From: Sphingomonas sp. 28-66-16
Lineage (GTDB): Bacteria > Pseudomonadota > Alphaproteobacteria > Sphingomonadales > Sphingomonadaceae
Assembly (NCBI GenBank): GCA_002281485.1
Contig: NCGF01000018.1
Span: 1 to 62,442, forward strand
Direction: 5' to 3'
DNA: 62,442 nucleotides
Shown piece after piece: positions 45,029 to 55,176 of this stretch. The stretch's first letter is position 1; every line of letters starts with the position of its first letter. The translations under genes were made by a program, and so were the position numbers. The notes beneath the pieces were generated by a model. It was not told where the DNA came from and did not search any database. It worked only from the letters and a program-made list of their open reading frames with translations.

Positions 45029-46054
45029 GTGAAGGTCGATGACTTCGACTTCGATCTGCCGGCCGAGCGGATCGCGCTGCGCCCGGCCAGCCCGCGTGAT
45101 TCGGCGCGGATGCTGGTCGTCGAGGGCACAGCCCGGCGCGACGCGGCGGTGCGCGATCTGCCCAGCGCGTTGCGGCGCGGCGACCTGCTCGTGTTCAACG
45201 ACACCCGTGTGATCCCAGCGAAGCTCGAAGGCCGGCGCGGCGATGCGCGGATCGGCGCGACGCTGCACAAGCGCGAGGGGCCAAGACGGTGGCGTGCGTT
45301 CATCCGAAACGCCCGGCGGCTGCATGCCGGCGACGCGATCGATTTCGGCGGCGGGGTGACCGCGATCGCCGATGCCCGCGAAAGCGACGGCAGCTTCGCG
45401 CTCGATTTTCAGGGCGACACCCCGGTCGAGCTGTTGCTCGAGCAGGTCGGCCATATGCCGCTGCCGCCCTATATCGCCGCCCGCCGCGCGACCGACGCGC
45501 GCGACGCCGATGATTACCAGACGATGTTCGCCGCGGAAAAAGGCGCGGTCGCCGCGCCCACCGCGGCGCTGCATTTCACCCCCGAGCTGATGGCCGCGCT
45601 CGATGCCGCCGGGATCGGCCATGCGCTGCTGACGCTCCACGTCGGTGCCGGCACCTTCCTGCCGGTCAAGGCCGACGACACCGATGATCACCGGATGCAC
45701 GCCGAATGGGGCCGAATCGACGCCACCACCGCTGATCGATTCAACGCGACACGGCAAGCGGGCGGGCGGATCATCGCGGTCGGCACCACCAGCCTGCGCC
45801 TGATCGAAAGCGCGTGCGGCGACGATGGCCAGCTCGCGCCGTTCGAGGGCGACACCGCGATCTTCATCACGCCCGGCTATCGCTTCAAGGGCATCGACGG
45901 GCTGATCACCAATTTCCACCTGCCGCGATCGACGCTGTTCATGCTCGTTTCGGCGCTGATGGGGCTCGAGACGATGCAGGCGGCCTATGCGCACGCGATC
46001 GCCAACGACTATCGCTTCTACAGCTATGGCGATGCGAGTCTGCTGATTCCCTGA
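45029..46054 (+). CDS. queA: S-adenosylmethionine:tRNA ribosyltransferase-isomerase
   Basis: Transfers and isomerises the ribosyl moiety of SAM onto 7-aminomethyl-7-deazaguanine in tRNA, giving epoxyqueuosine at the wobble position. Start GTG 45029 gives [19 protein letters not shown], which matches the family; earlier codons overlap the cyclophilin gene and are not conserved. Motifs include [41 protein letters not shown] and [17 protein letters not shown]. At 341 residues it is full length. The partner gene tgt lies 4.8 kb downstream, beyond a sulfur-assimilation cassette. Confidence 0.96.
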   Translation: MKVDDFDFDLPAERIALRPASPRDSARMLVVEGTARRDAAVRDLPSALRRGDLLVFNDTRVIPAKLEGRRGDARIGATLHKREGPRRWRAFIRNARRLHAGDAIDFGGGVTAIADARESDGSFALDFQGDTPVELLLEQVGHMPLPPYIAARRATDARDADDYQTMFAAEKGAVAAPTAALHFTPELMAALDAAGIGHALLTLHVGAGTFLPVKADDTDDHRMHAEWGRIDATTADRFNATRQAGGRIIAVGTTSLRLIESACGDDGQLAPFEGDTAIFITPGYRFKGIDGLITNFHLPRSTLFMLVSALMGLETMQAAYAHAIANDYRFYSYGDASLLIP

Positions 46055-46146
46055 CAGCGCAACAGCGGCGGGCGGGCAAGCTCACATTGTCCGGCCCCAA
46101 ATCTTCTTGCTTTGGTGCGCCAGCGGCTTGGTGCCAAAGCGCCGCC

Positions 46147-46908
46147 ATGCTTGAGACCCCTGCTTCCTCGGCCCGGACGATGCCATCGGCCACCGCGACG
46201 ATCACCGAACCGATGCTCGACACGCTGATCGGGCGGTTGCACGATGTGCGCGTGCAGGTGCCGGGTCGCCTCGTGTTCACCACGAGCTTCGGGCGCGAAG
46301 ATCAGGCGATCCTCCACGCGATCGTCGCGGCGTCACTCGATGTCGCGCTCGTGACGCTCGATACCGGGCGGCTGTTTCCCGAAACCTATGATCTCTGGGC
46401 GGAGACCGAAGCGCGCTATGGCGTGCGGATTCGCGCCGTCTATCCCGATGCCGAGGCGCTGGCCACCTATGTCGGCAGCCACGGCATCAATGGCTTTCGC
46501 GATGCCAAGGAACTGCGGCTGGCCTGCTGCCACATCCGCAAGGTCGCGCCGCTCGCTACGGCGCTCGATGGCGCCGAGGGCTGGATCACCGGGCTGCGCA
46601 GCGGGCGGACCGAAGGCGAGATCGTCCCCCTGATCGCGCGTGACGAGGCGCGCGGGATGTGGAAGGCGGCGCCGCTCGCCGATTGGTCGGTCGAGGAGGT
46701 GATCGAGTTCTGCGCGCGCCACGACGTCCCCGTCAACGCGCTCCATGCTGCCGGCTTTCCGTCGATCGGCTGCGCGCCGTGCACCCGCGCAGTGCTGCCC
46801 GGCGAACCCGAGCGCGCGGGCCGCTGGTGGTGGGAAAGCGACGACCAGCGCGAATGCGGGCTCCATCTCGGGCCCGATGGTCGCCTCGTGCGGAGCCGCC
46901 CGTCATGA
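46147..46908 (+). CDS. cysH: Assimilatory APS/PAPS reductase, APS-type cysteine pattern
   Basis: Reduces adenosine 5'-phosphosulfate to sulfite with thioredoxin. The adenylyl-binding loop is [13 protein letters not shown]. Cysteines C127-C128 and C209-x2-C212 (GCAPCT) are the four ligands of the [4Fe-4S] cluster found in APS-specific enzymes and absent from E. coli-type PAPS reductases. The redox-active cysteine is C237 in QRECGLH. At 253 residues it is complete. The stop overlaps cysD by 4 bp. The eroded APS-kinase part of the adjacent CysN is consistent with APS as substrate. Confidence 0.93.
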   Translation: MLETPASSARTMPSATATITEPMLDTLIGRLHDVRVQVPGRLVFTTSFGREDQAILHAIVAASLDVALVTLDTGRLFPETYDLWAETEARYGVRIRAVYPDAEALATYVGSHGINGFRDAKELRLACCHIRKVAPLATALDGAEGWITGLRSGRTEGEIVPLIARDEARGMWKAAPLADWSVEEVIEFCARHDVPVNALHAAGFPSIGCAPCTRAVLPGEPERAGRWWWESDDQRECGLHLGPDGRLVRSRPS

Positions 46909-47819
46909 CCGCGCTGCGCCAGTCGCTGAGCCATCTCGAACAGCTCGAAGCCGAAAGCATCGCGATCTTCCGCGAGGTCGTCGCCGAGTGCGAACGCCCG
47001 GTGCTGCTTTATTCGGTCGGCAAGGATTCAGCGGTCATGCTGCACCTTGCCCACAAGGCCTTTTATCCCGGCCGTTTGCCCTTCCCCTGCCTGCACATCG
47101 CCTCGGGCTGGGACTTTGCCGACCTGATCGCCCACCGCGACCGCGAGGCGGCGCGCTATGGCCTCGACCTGATCGTCCATCACGAGGCCGAGGCGTCAGC
47201 GCGCGGGATCAACCCGTTCGATACGCCGACGCCCGCCTATGTCGAGGCGATGCTGACGAGCGGGTTGCGCAACGCGCTCGATGCCGGTGGCTATGACGTC
47301 GCCTTTGGCGGGGCGCGGCGCGACGAGGAAAAGGCCCGCGCCAAGGAGCGCATCCTGAGCTTCCGGTCGGCGGCGCATCACTGGGACCCGCGCAACCAGC
47401 GTCCCGAACTCTGGAACCTGTTCAACACTCGAAAGGCCAAGGGCGAGACGATCCGCGCCTTCCCGCTTTCCAACTGGACCGAGATCGACATCTGGCAGTA
47501 TATCCGGGCCGAGCGGATTCCGATCGTGCCGCTCTATCTGGCCGCATCGCGCCCGGTGGTCGAACGCGACGGAATGATCCTCGTCGTCGATGACGCGCGC
47601 ATGAAGATCGCGGCGAGCGAGACGGTGGCGACACGGATGGTGCGCTTTCGGACGCTCGGCTGTTACCCACTCACCGGGGCGGTCGAGAGCGACGCCGCGA
47701 CGCTCGATGCAGTGATCGCCGAAACGCTGGGATCGACCGGCTCCGAACGCCAGGGCCGCGCGGTCGATCGCGACGAATCGGCGAGCATGGAACGCAAGAA
47801 AGCGCAGGGCTATTTCTGA
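46905..47819 (+). CDS. cysD: Sulfate adenylyltransferase subunit 2
   Basis: The ATP-sulfurylase catalytic subunit, which forms APS from ATP and sulfate with CysN. The N-type PPi synthetase loop is [47 protein letters not shown] and [15 protein letters not shown] are typical, as is the C-terminal [10 protein letters not shown]. 304 residues. Start ATG 46905 overlaps the cysH stop (ATGA), and the stop overlaps the cysN start by one base, so the three genes should be one translationally coupled operon. Confidence 0.96.
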   Translation: MTALRQSLSHLEQLEAESIAIFREVVAECERPVLLYSVGKDSAVMLHLAHKAFYPGRLPFPCLHIASGWDFADLIAHRDREAARYGLDLIVHHEAEASARGINPFDTPTPAYVEAMLTSGLRNALDAGGYDVAFGGARRDEEKARAKERILSFRSAAHHWDPRNQRPELWNLFNTRKAKGETIRAFPLSNWTEIDIWQYIRAERIPIVPLYLAASRPVVERDGMILVVDDARMKIAASETVATRMVRFRTLGCYPLTGAVESDAATLDAVIAETLGSTGSERQGRAVDRDESASMERKKAQGYF

Positions 47820-49459
47820 TGACCGCGCTTGCCACGCGCCTGGCCGACCCGCCGGCGCCTCCCCTGCCTGATGCCGAAGAAACCCGCCGGATGCTGCGGC
47901 TGATCGCGTGCGGTTCGGTCGACGACGGCAAATCGACGTTGCTCGGACGGCTGCTCTATGACGGGCAGGCGGTGTTCATCGATCAGCTCGCGACGCTGTC
48001 GAGTGACAGCCGCCGGTTCGGGACGGCAGGCGACGAGACCGATTTCGCGTTGCTGCTCGACGGGCTCGAAGCCGAGCGCGAGCAGGGCATCACCATCGAC
48101 GTCGCCTATCGCTATTTCTCCACCCCGACGCGCAAGGTGATCATCGCCGACACGCCCGGGCACGAGCAATATACCCGCAACATGGTAACGGGCGCCTCGA
48201 CCGCCGATCTCGCGATCGTGCTGATCGACGCCACCCAGGGTGTCCTCCGCCAAACGCGGCGGCACAGCGAGATCGTTCGGCTGCTCGGCATTCCCAACAT
48301 CGTCGTCGCGATCAACAAGATGGATCTGGTCGACTTCGATTCCGCGGTGTTCGACCGTCTCGTCGCCGATTATCGTGAGCTCGCCGGCTCGATCGGCATT
48401 GCCCAATTCACCGCGATCCCGATCGTGGCGCGCGACGGCGATCATATCGTCAAGCGGAGCGAGCGGCTCGGCTGGTATACCGGCCCGACCGTTCTCGAGG
48501 CGCTCGAGGCGGCCGAACCGCGCGACTGGCCGGCCGATGCCGGTTTCGCGATGCCGGTGCAATTTGTCAGCCGGCCCGATCACCGCTTTCGCGGCTATGC
48601 CGGGCGGGTTGCCGGCGGGCGCATCGCACCGGGCGACGCCGTGCGGATCCTGCCCTCCGGAATCACCGCGCATATCGACCGGATCGTCACCCCCGAAGGC
48701 GATCTGAGCGCGGCGATTGCCGGCCAGTCGGCGATGATCACCCTTGCCGAACGAGTCGATTGCGCCCGCGGCGACGTGATCGTCGGGGCCGAGTCGACCG
48801 CCGTCGCCGCTTCGGTGTTGGAGGCGACCCTGGTCTGGTTCGGCACGAGGGTGCTGGCGCCCGGCCAGCGCTATCTCCTCAAGCTCGGCGCCCGCACCGT
48901 GCCCGCGCGCGTCACCGAGCTGCTGAGCGCGTTCGATCCCGAAACCGGGGACAAGCGTGCCGTCGCTACGGCCGGGCTCAACGACATCGTCACCGTGCGA
49001 CTCGTGCTCGAACAGCCGCTGGTACTCGATCGCTATGCGGCGTCGCGGATGCTCGGCGCGTTCATCCTGATCGATCCCTCGTCCAACGCGACGCTTGCCG
49101 GGGGGATGGTCGAATCGATCGACCAGGCCGCGCGGCCCGACCAATCGACCGGTGCGTCGATCCATTGGATCGATGCCGACGCCGCGACGAAACCATTACT
49201 CGCCGCAAAGGCGCTGCGTCTGCTCCGCGCGCAGGGGCGCCCGGTGTGCCTGCTGGACGAAGCGGCGCTGGGCGAGCTCAACGCCAATGCCGCCGGCGCC
49301 GAATCGACACGGCGCGCGAATGCCGTCGCCAACCTGATGCGCAACGCCGGCATCACCGTGGTCATCGCGCTCGCTGCCGAGGCCCATTTGGCCTTCGCCG
49401 GCACACCGCTCACCGCCGCCGACCTCGAGGAAAGCCAGATCGGCAACTGGGTGATCTGA
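47819..49459 (+). CDS. cysN: Sulfate adenylyltransferase subunit 1 with degenerate APS-kinase-like C-terminus
   Basis: A GTPase that drives CysD-dependent APS synthesis. The GTP-binding motifs are GSVDDGKST (32-40), DTPGHEQY (111 on) and NKMDLVD. The elongation-factor-like domains continue to about residue 440. The remaining ~105 residues show only the second half of an APS-kinase pattern (STRRANAVANLMRNAGITVV). No GxxGxGKS P-loop is present, and the region is well short of the ~190 residues of a CysC domain. This fits a CysNC fusion that lost kinase activity, leaving a remnant. At 546 residues it lies between CysN (~475) and CysNC (~630). Whether the tail has a structural role is unknown. 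Confidence 0.93.
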   Translation: MTALATRLADPPAPPLPDAEETRRMLRLIACGSVDDGKSTLLGRLLYDGQAVFIDQLATLSSDSRRFGTAGDETDFALLLDGLEAEREQGITIDVAYRYFSTPTRKVIIADTPGHEQYTRNMVTGASTADLAIVLIDATQGVLRQTRRHSEIVRLLGIPNIVVAINKMDLVDFDSAVFDRLVADYRELAGSIGIAQFTAIPIVARDGDHIVKRSERLGWYTGPTVLEALEAAEPRDWPADAGFAMPVQFVSRPDHRFRGYAGRVAGGRIAPGDAVRILPSGITAHIDRIVTPEGDLSAAIAGQSAMITLAERVDCARGDVIVGAESTAVAASVLEATLVWFGTRVLAPGQRYLLKLGARTVPARVTELLSAFDPETGDKRAVATAGLNDIVTVRLVLEQPLVLDRYAASRMLGAFILIDPSSNATLAGGMVESIDQAARPDQSTGASIHWIDADAATKPLLAAKALRLLRAQGRPVCLLDEAALGELNANAAGAESTRRANAVANLMRNAGITVVIALAAEAHLAFAGTPLTAADLEESQIGNWVI

Positions 49460-49623
49460 TCTTCTTGCCCGGCGAGGCACCGAGCGGGGTGGACGGAGGC
49501 GGCCGATCGACCTATCGGCGCAGGAGCTTTGCTGTCGCGCTTCGGCGCTTTGGCAATCGCGCGTTTCCGGTTATCGAGCATCCCGCGATGATGACGCCCC
49601 CTGTTTTTCGCGAAAGGCCTTCG

Positions 49624-50139
49624 ATGCGGTCGATCCTGCTCGCTGCCCTCCTCGCTGGCGCGTCGCCCGGCCTCGCCCAGCAGCCACCCGAGACAGCCGG
49701 GCCGCGCACCCCGCCGGCAACGCAGCCGCCGTCCGCGACGATCATGGCCGAGCCGGTCGCGCTAATGATTGGCGCGTGCGATGCCAATGGTGATGCCAGG
49801 GTGACGCGCGAGGAGATGCGTGCGTGCGTCGCGCACAGCTTCGCCTCGGTCGATCCGACCAACAGCGGCGCGATCGGCTATATCGGCTTTTCGGATTGGG
49901 CGGAGCGCTGGCTGGGCGATCGCAATGCGCTGCCGAGCCCCTATGAAACCGACGCCAACGGCGATAACCGCATCAGCCTCGCCGAGCTTCAGGCGCAGTT
50001 CGACAAGACCTTCACGCGGTTCGATCGCGACAAGGACAATGTGCTGGTCCGTGCCGAATTGCTGACGCTCGACAGCGCCCGCAACAACCCCGGCGATTCG
50101 CGCCGACGCGGGCGCAAAGCGCCGCCCGAGCGCCAATGA
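49624..50139 (+). CDS. Exported EF-hand calcium-binding protein
   Basis: A 171-residue secreted or periplasmic protein. The signal peptide is MRSILLAALLAGASPGLAQ, followed by a proline/threonine linker. Two EF-hand pairs follow: DANGDARVTREE and the degenerate DPTNSGAIGYIGF, then DANGDNRISLAE and DRDKDNVLVRAE. The C-terminus is basic (RRRGRKAPPE). Calcium buffering or sensing outside the cytoplasm is expected from the motif. It overlaps the HAD gene by 4 bp. The ATG 49624 is preferred over an upstream ATG near 49588. Confidence 0.82.
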   Translation: MRSILLAALLAGASPGLAQQPPETAGPRTPPATQPPSATIMAEPVALMIGACDANGDARVTREEMRACVAHSFASVDPTNSGAIGYIGFSDWAERWLGDRNALPSPYETDANGDNRISLAELQAQFDKTFTRFDRDKDNVLVRAELLTLDSARNNPGDSRRRGRKAPPERQ

Positions 50140-50816
50140 AGGCTGCATCTGGGCCTGCCGTCCCCGGGCCGCGCTACCGGCTGGTGATCTTCGACTTCGA
50201 CGGGACACTTGCCGATAGCGGCGACTGGTTTCTGTCGATCGCCGACGATCTCGCCGATCGTTTCCGATTCCGCCGGGTCGATCCGAGCGAGGTCGAATCG
50301 TTGCGCGGGCAGACCACCCGTGAGGTGATCAAATATCTCGGCATTCCGCGCTGGAGGCTGCCGTCGATCGCCCGCTATGTCCACGGCCTGCTTGGCGAGC
50401 AGGCCGATCAGATCAGATTGTTCGACGGCGTCGGCGTGCTGATCGATGAGCTGATCGGGTCCGGCGTGACGGTCGCGCTCGTCACTTCCAACGCCGAATC
50501 GAATGCACGGGCCATTCTGGGCCCCGCCATCGCCGCCCAGATCAGCCATTGGGAATGCGGCGCCTCGCTGTTCGGCAAGGCCCGGCTCTACAAGCGCGTG
50601 CTGCGTCGCAGCAAAGTGGCGCCCGAACGGGCGATCTCGATCGGCGACGAGACGCGCGATCTGATCGCGGCGCGCAAGGCCGGCATCGACTCGGGCGCGG
50701 TGGTTTGGGGCTATGCCAATCGCGAGGCCCTGACCGCGCTCGAGCCAAAGGTCGTGTTCGATGCGCCCGCGCAGGTGCTCGACTATGTGGTCGGCCCGAG
50801 CCGAACGACCGACTGA
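50136..50816 (+). CDS. HAD-superfamily hydrolase (phosphoglycolate-phosphatase-like)
   Basis: A 226-residue HAD phosphatase. Motif I is [11 protein letters not shown] with the aspartate nucleophile. Motif II is [12 protein letters not shown]. The lysine lies in LYKRVLRR, and motif III/IV is [16 protein letters not shown]. The helical cap lies at about residues 25-95. It resembles Gph-like phosphatases, but a precise substrate is not assignable. It is translationally coupled to the EF-hand gene before it and to tgt after it (1-base overlap). Confidence 0.87.
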   Translation: MKAASGPAVPGPRYRLVIFDFDGTLADSGDWFLSIADDLADRFRFRRVDPSEVESLRGQTTREVIKYLGIPRWRLPSIARYVHGLLGEQADQIRLFDGVGVLIDELIGSGVTVALVTSNAESNARAILGPAIAAQISHWECGASLFGKARLYKRVLRRSKVAPERAISIGDETRDLIAARKAGIDSGAVVWGYANREALTALEPKVVFDAPAQVLDYVVGPSRTTD

Positions 50817-51946
50817 TGGCGCCAAGGTTCACGTTCAGCATTGCGGCGACCGATGGCGCCGCGCGCACCGGCGCGATCGCGATGCGGCGTGGAGAGATCC
50901 GAACCCCCGCCTTCATGCCGGTCGGCACCGCCGCCACCGTCAAGGCGGTCAAGCCCGCCGACGTCCGCGCGGCGGGGGCGGACATCATCCTGGGCAATAC
51001 CTATCATCTGATGCTTCGCCCCGGCGCCGAGCGAATCGCGCGGCTGGGCGGGCTGCATGCCTTCATGGGCTGGGACCAGCCGATTCTCACCGACAGCGGC
51101 GGCTATCAGGTCATGAGCCTGTCCGATCTCACCACGCGCACCGAAGACGGCGTGACCTTCAAGTCGCATCTCGACGGGAGCCGCCACACACTTTCGCCCG
51201 AGCGATCGATCGAGATCCAGCGGCTGCTCGGCTCGGACATCGTCATGGCGTTCGACGAGCTCGTGCCGACCACCTCGACGCCCGAGGTGCAGGCAGCGGC
51301 AATGGCGCGGTCGATGCGCTGGGCGAAAAGATCGCGCGATGCGTTCGACGGCGGCGGCCCGCACGCCGAAGACGCGGCGATCTTCGGCATCCAGCAGGGC
51401 GCGCTCGACGAACCGCTGCGGCGGCAAAGCGCCGATGCGCTGATCGACATCGGTTTCGACGGCTATGCGGTCGGCGGCCTCGCGGTCGGCGAAGGCCAGG
51501 ATGCGATGTTCGGCTGTCTCGATTTCGCGCCGGGCCAGCTGCCTGCCGACAAGCCGCGCTATCTGATGGGCGTCGGCAAGCCCGACGACATCGTCGGCGC
51601 GGTCGAGCGCGGCATCGACATGTTCGATTGCGTGCTGCCGACGCGATCGGGCCGCACCGGCCAGGCCTTTACGCGGACCGGCCCGATCAACATCCGCAAC
51701 GCCCGCTTCGCCGAGGATCAGGGGCCGCTCGACCCCGCCTGCGCGTGCCCGGTTTGCGTCGGCTGGAGCCGCGCCTATCTCCACCATCTCGTCCGCTCGG
51801 CCGAAATTCTGGGCGCGATGCTGATGACGGAACATAATCTTTGGTTCTATCAGACGTTAATGAGCGATTTGCGCACCGCGATTGCCGAGAAACGGATCGC
51901 AAGTTTCGCTCATGCATTCAGAAAGGCCTATGCTGGCGAACAATAG
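50816..51946 (+). CDS. tgt: tRNA-guanine transglycosylase
   Basis: Exchanges guanine-34 for preQ1 in tRNAs with GUN anticodons, the step before QueA. The nucleophile aspartate lies in [19 protein letters not shown]. Other core elements are [28 protein letters not shown] and [12 protein letters not shown]. The zinc ligands are [17 protein letters not shown]. 376 residues, full length. The queuosine partner queA is upstream, beyond the cys cassette, EF-hand and HAD genes. Confidence 0.97.
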   Translation: MAPRFTFSIAATDGAARTGAIAMRRGEIRTPAFMPVGTAATVKAVKPADVRAAGADIILGNTYHLMLRPGAERIARLGGLHAFMGWDQPILTDSGGYQVMSLSDLTTRTEDGVTFKSHLDGSRHTLSPERSIEIQRLLGSDIVMAFDELVPTTSTPEVQAAAMARSMRWAKRSRDAFDGGGPHAEDAAIFGIQQGALDEPLRRQSADALIDIGFDGYAVGGLAVGEGQDAMFGCLDFAPGQLPADKPRYLMGVGKPDDIVGAVERGIDMFDCVLPTRSGRTGQAFTRTGPINIRNARFAEDQGPLDPACACPVCVGWSRAYLHHLVRSAEILGAMLMTEHNLWFYQTLMSDLRTAIAEKRIASFAHAFRKAYAGEQ

Positions 51947-51971
51947 ACCGGCACGGCGAAGGAGTGGATTG

Positions 51972-52160
51972 ATGGCCGACATGAACGAAATCGAAGCGGC
52001 AGCGCATGCCGCAAAGCGCGTCCGCGAGGCCGCCGACAAGACCGAGCGCGAGACCAAGTCGACGCTACCGCTGCTGGAAATCGGCATCGGCCTCGGGGTG
52101 GGATCAGCCGCGCTGGCCGCCGCGCTGCTCTACGCCAGTCGCTCGCGCAAGGACAAGTAA
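51972..52160 (+). CDS. Small single-span membrane protein
   Basis: A 62-residue protein with an AAGGAG ribosome site 7 bases before the ATG. The N-terminal half is helical and charged (EAAAHAAKRVREAADKTE). The C-terminal half is a hydrophobic segment (LLEIGIGLGVGSAALAAALL) followed by the basic tail ASRSRKDK, implying a positive-inside anchor. It directly follows tgt. I do not recognise a family; a good start and composition support it as real. Confidence 0.7.
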   Translation: MADMNEIEAAAHAAKRVREAADKTERETKSTLPLLEIGIGLGVGSAALAAALLYASRSRKDK

Positions 52161-52262
52161 GCGGGCTCGACCAAGCCGGGCGATATCGGTCTGGGTGATT
52201 GACAGGGGCAAGACGCAAACGGCACGATAGCCGCCACTGCCCTTCCGTCCGGAGACCCCCCG

Positions 52263-55103
52263 ATGCGCATCTTTCGTGCCGCCTTGTTGCTCGGCGTTGC
52301 CACCCTGCCCGCTGCGGCAATGGCGCAATCCGCGCCGGTTGCGTCGGTCGCCAGCGTCAAGCCGCTGGCCTATACCGAGCGCACATTGGCCAATGGCCTG
52401 CGCGTTTACGCGATCCGCGACACCTCGACCGCGACCGTCGCGGTGCATGTCTGGTACGATGTCGGCTCGAAGGACGATCCCAAGGGCCGCTCGGGCTTTG
52501 CGCACATGTTCGAACATCTGATGTTCAAGGCGACGCGCAACCTCGTTCCCGAACAGTTCGACCGGCTGACCGAGGATGTCGGCGGCTATAACAACGCGTC
52601 GACCAACGACGATTTCACCAACTATTACGAGACCGTCCCGGCCAACCACCTCCAGCGCATCCTGTTCGCCGAGGCGGACCGGATGGCGAGCCTGGTCGTC
52701 GAGCCCAAGACCTTCGCCTCGGAGCGCGACGTCGTGAAGGAAGAGCTCCGGCTGCGCGTGCTCGCCCAGCCTTATGGCAAGCTCTTCTCGCTCTATTTTC
52801 CCGAAACCGCCTACAGCGTCCATCCCTATGCCCGCCCCGGCATCGGCAGCATCGAGGATCTCGAGGCCGCGTCGATCGACGATGTCCGCGCCTTCCACGC
52901 GACCTATTATCGGCCCGACAATGCCGTGTTGGTCGTGGCGGGCAATTTCGATCCGGCCGAGCTCGATCAGTGGGTCGATCGATATTTCGCGCCGATCAAG
53001 AAGCCCGATCGCCCGATTCCGCGCGTGACAGTGACCGAGCCCGAGCGCACCGCCCCAATCAACCGGACCGTCTATGAAGCCAACACGCCGCTGCCGGCGG
53101 TGCTGATCAGTTATCCGATTCCAGCCGACCGCAATCCCGATTCGGCGGCGCTCGCTGTGCTCGATGCGATTCTCTCGGCAGGGGAAAGCTCGCGGCTCTA
53201 CGAATCGCTCGTCTACCGCGACCAGCTGGCCCAGAGCGCCGGCACCTTTCTCGATTCGAAACAGTCGACCGGATCATTCGCTGCCTATGCGATTCTTGCG
53301 GGCGGCAAGACGGCCGACGCCGGCGTGGCCGCGCTCAAGCGCGAGATCGCGCGGTTGCGCGATGCACCGGTCAGCGTCGCCGAATTGAGCGAAGCGAAGA
53401 ACGAGCTGCTGACCGCGGCGATCCGGGGCCGCGAAACCGCCGATGGCAAGGCGTCGACGCTGGCCCGCGCGATCGTGATCGACGGCGACGCCAGCGCCGC
53501 TGATCGACAGCTCGCCGAAATCGCCGCCGTGACGGCGGCTGACGTCCAGCGCGTCGCCGAGAAATATCTGACCGACAATCGCTCGGCCACGATCCGCTAC
53601 CTCCCCAAGGGCGACAACACCGCAAAAGGCGATACGATCGGCGTCGCCTCGACGGTGCAGGTCGCCCCGCTGGTACCGCCAGCGGACATCGCCGTGGTCA
53701 CCCCCGCGCCCGCGGCGGAACGCCTGCTGCCGCCGCCGCCGGGCGCGCCGATCGCCGCGGCAATCCCCGAACCGGTCGAATCGCGGCTGGCCAACGGGAT
53801 GCGGCTGATCGTCGTCGAGAAGCACGAACTGCCGCTGATCGCCGCCTCGGTGGTCGTCGGCGGCGGTGGCGCGCTTGATCCCGCCAGCCGGGCTGGGCTG
53901 GGCAATCTCACCGCCGAATTGCTGACCAAGGGCACCAGGACGCGATCGGCGACGCAGATTGCCCGCGAGATCGAATCGCTCGGCGGATCGATCGACAGCG
54001 ATGCCGATTGGGATGGCGCCTCGGTCAATATCGGGGTGAAATCGGATCAGGCCGGCCCGGCACTGGCGATTCTCGCCGACGTCGCGATGCATCCGGCCTT
54101 TGCCCAGCAAGAAATCGATCGCGCCCGCACCCAGTCGATCGACGGGATCGGGGTCGAACTCAAGGACCCCGCGCAGCTCGCGAATTTCGTCGCGACGCGC
54201 GCCGTGTTCGGCAGCGGTCCTTACGGGCATCTGCTCTCGGGGACGCCCGCCTCACTCAAGACGATCAGCCGCGCGGACGTCACCGCGAACTATGCGGCGA
54301 GCTGGCGCCCCGACCGAGCGACGCTGATCATGGTCGGCGATGTTACCCCGGCCGCCGCCAAGGCGCTCGCCGAGAAGAATTTCGCCGGCTGGCAAGCGCC
54401 CGGGACGGCGCCAGCGGCGACGATCATCGCCCCCGCCAGCTATCCGGCGCCGCGCGTGATCGTCGTCGATTTTCCGGGCGCCGGCCAGGCCGGGGTCGTC
54501 GTCGCGCGGCCTGGCATCGCGCGCAAGGACCCGGCCTATTATCCGGTCGCAGTCGCCAACGCGACGCTCGGCGTTGGCTTCTCTTCGCGGCTCAACCAGG
54601 AGATCAGGATCAAGCGCGGACTGGCCTATGGCGCGGGCAGCTCGGTATCGGCGCGGCTGGCGCCTGGCCCGATCAGCGCGCGCACCCAGACCAAGAACCC
54701 CTCGGCGGCTGAGGTGGTCGCGCTGATCATCGCCGAGATGAAGCGATTGGGCAGCGAAGCGGCGCCCGCCGCCGAGCTCGAGACGCGCAAGGCCGTGCTG
54801 ATCGGCGGCTTTGGCCGCAGCAGCGAAACCACGAGCGGTATCGCCGGCATAATCGGTGGCTACGTCATCAACCAGGTGCCGCTGAGCGAGCTCAAGACCT
54901 ATGCCGGCGCGATCGAGCGGGTCGATCCGGCGGCGGTCGAAGCGGCGGCAGCGAAGCTGCTCGATCCGGCATCCGCGAGCATCGTCGTGGTCGGTGAATC
55001 GAAACAGTTCATCGATGCGCTGCGCAAGGCCTATCCGAAGCTCGAACTCATTCCCGCAACGGCGCTCGATCTGAACAGCCCGAGCCTGCGCGCATCCAAA
55101 TAA
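52263..55103 (+). CDS. M16 family zinc peptidase, two-domain, periplasmic
   Basis: A 946-residue insulinase-type peptidase exported by MRIFRAALLLGVATLPAAAMAQ. The active half has the inverted zinc motif H81-M-F-E84-H85, and the third ligand is expected in the following ERDVVKEELRLRV. The second M16 half (from ~residue 510, ESRLANGMRLIVVEKHELPL) lacks HxxEH and is structural, as in processing-peptidase-like pairs joined in one chain. Such proteins degrade small peptides or signal sequences in the periplasm. It lies alone, 102 bases downstream of the small membrane-protein gene, with a GGAGACCCCCCG leader. Confidence 0.92.
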   Translation: MRIFRAALLLGVATLPAAAMAQSAPVASVASVKPLAYTERTLANGLRVYAIRDTSTATVAVHVWYDVGSKDDPKGRSGFAHMFEHLMFKATRNLVPEQFDRLTEDVGGYNNASTNDDFTNYYETVPANHLQRILFAEADRMASLVVEPKTFASERDVVKEELRLRVLAQPYGKLFSLYFPETAYSVHPYARPGIGSIEDLEAASIDDVRAFHATYYRPDNAVLVVAGNFDPAELDQWVDRYFAPIKKPDRPIPRVTVTEPERTAPINRTVYEANTPLPAVLISYPIPADRNPDSAALAVLDAILSAGESSRLYESLVYRDQLAQSAGTFLDSKQSTGSFAAYAILAGGKTADAGVAALKREIARLRDAPVSVAELSEAKNELLTAAIRGRETADGKASTLARAIVIDGDASAADRQLAEIAAVTAADVQRVAEKYLTDNRSATIRYLPKGDNTAKGDTIGVASTVQVAPLVPPADIAVVTPAPAAERLLPPPPGAPIAAAIPEPVESRLANGMRLIVVEKHELPLIAASVVVGGGGALDPASRAGLGNLTAELLTKGTRTRSATQIAREIESLGGSIDSDADWDGASVNIGVKSDQAGPALAILADVAMHPAFAQQEIDRARTQSIDGIGVELKDPAQLANFVATRAVFGSGPYGHLLSGTPASLKTISRADVTANYAASWRPDRATLIMVGDVTPAAAKALAEKNFAGWQAPGTAPAATIIAPASYPAPRVIVVDFPGAGQAGVVVARPGIARKDPAYYPVAVANATLGVGFSSRLNQEIRIKRGLAYGAGSSVSARLAPGPISARTQTKNPSAAEVVALIIAEMKRLGSEAAPAAELETRKAVLIGGFGRSSETTSGIAGIIGGYVINQVPLSELKTYAGAIERVDPAAVEAAAAKLLDPASASIVVVGESKQFIDALRKAYPKLELIPATALDLNSPSLRASK

Positions 55104-55176
55104 TTACCTTAACCATCAACTGTTTCGCTGCGGGACGCCGCAAAATCCCGGGCAGCGGGCGGCGGCGAAAGGAGCT

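Noticed and set aside
46055-46146. Operator for a sulfur regulator before cysH (CTTTGG ... CCAAAG)
   Set aside because: Only a 6-bp spaced dyad, with no known consensus that I can match.
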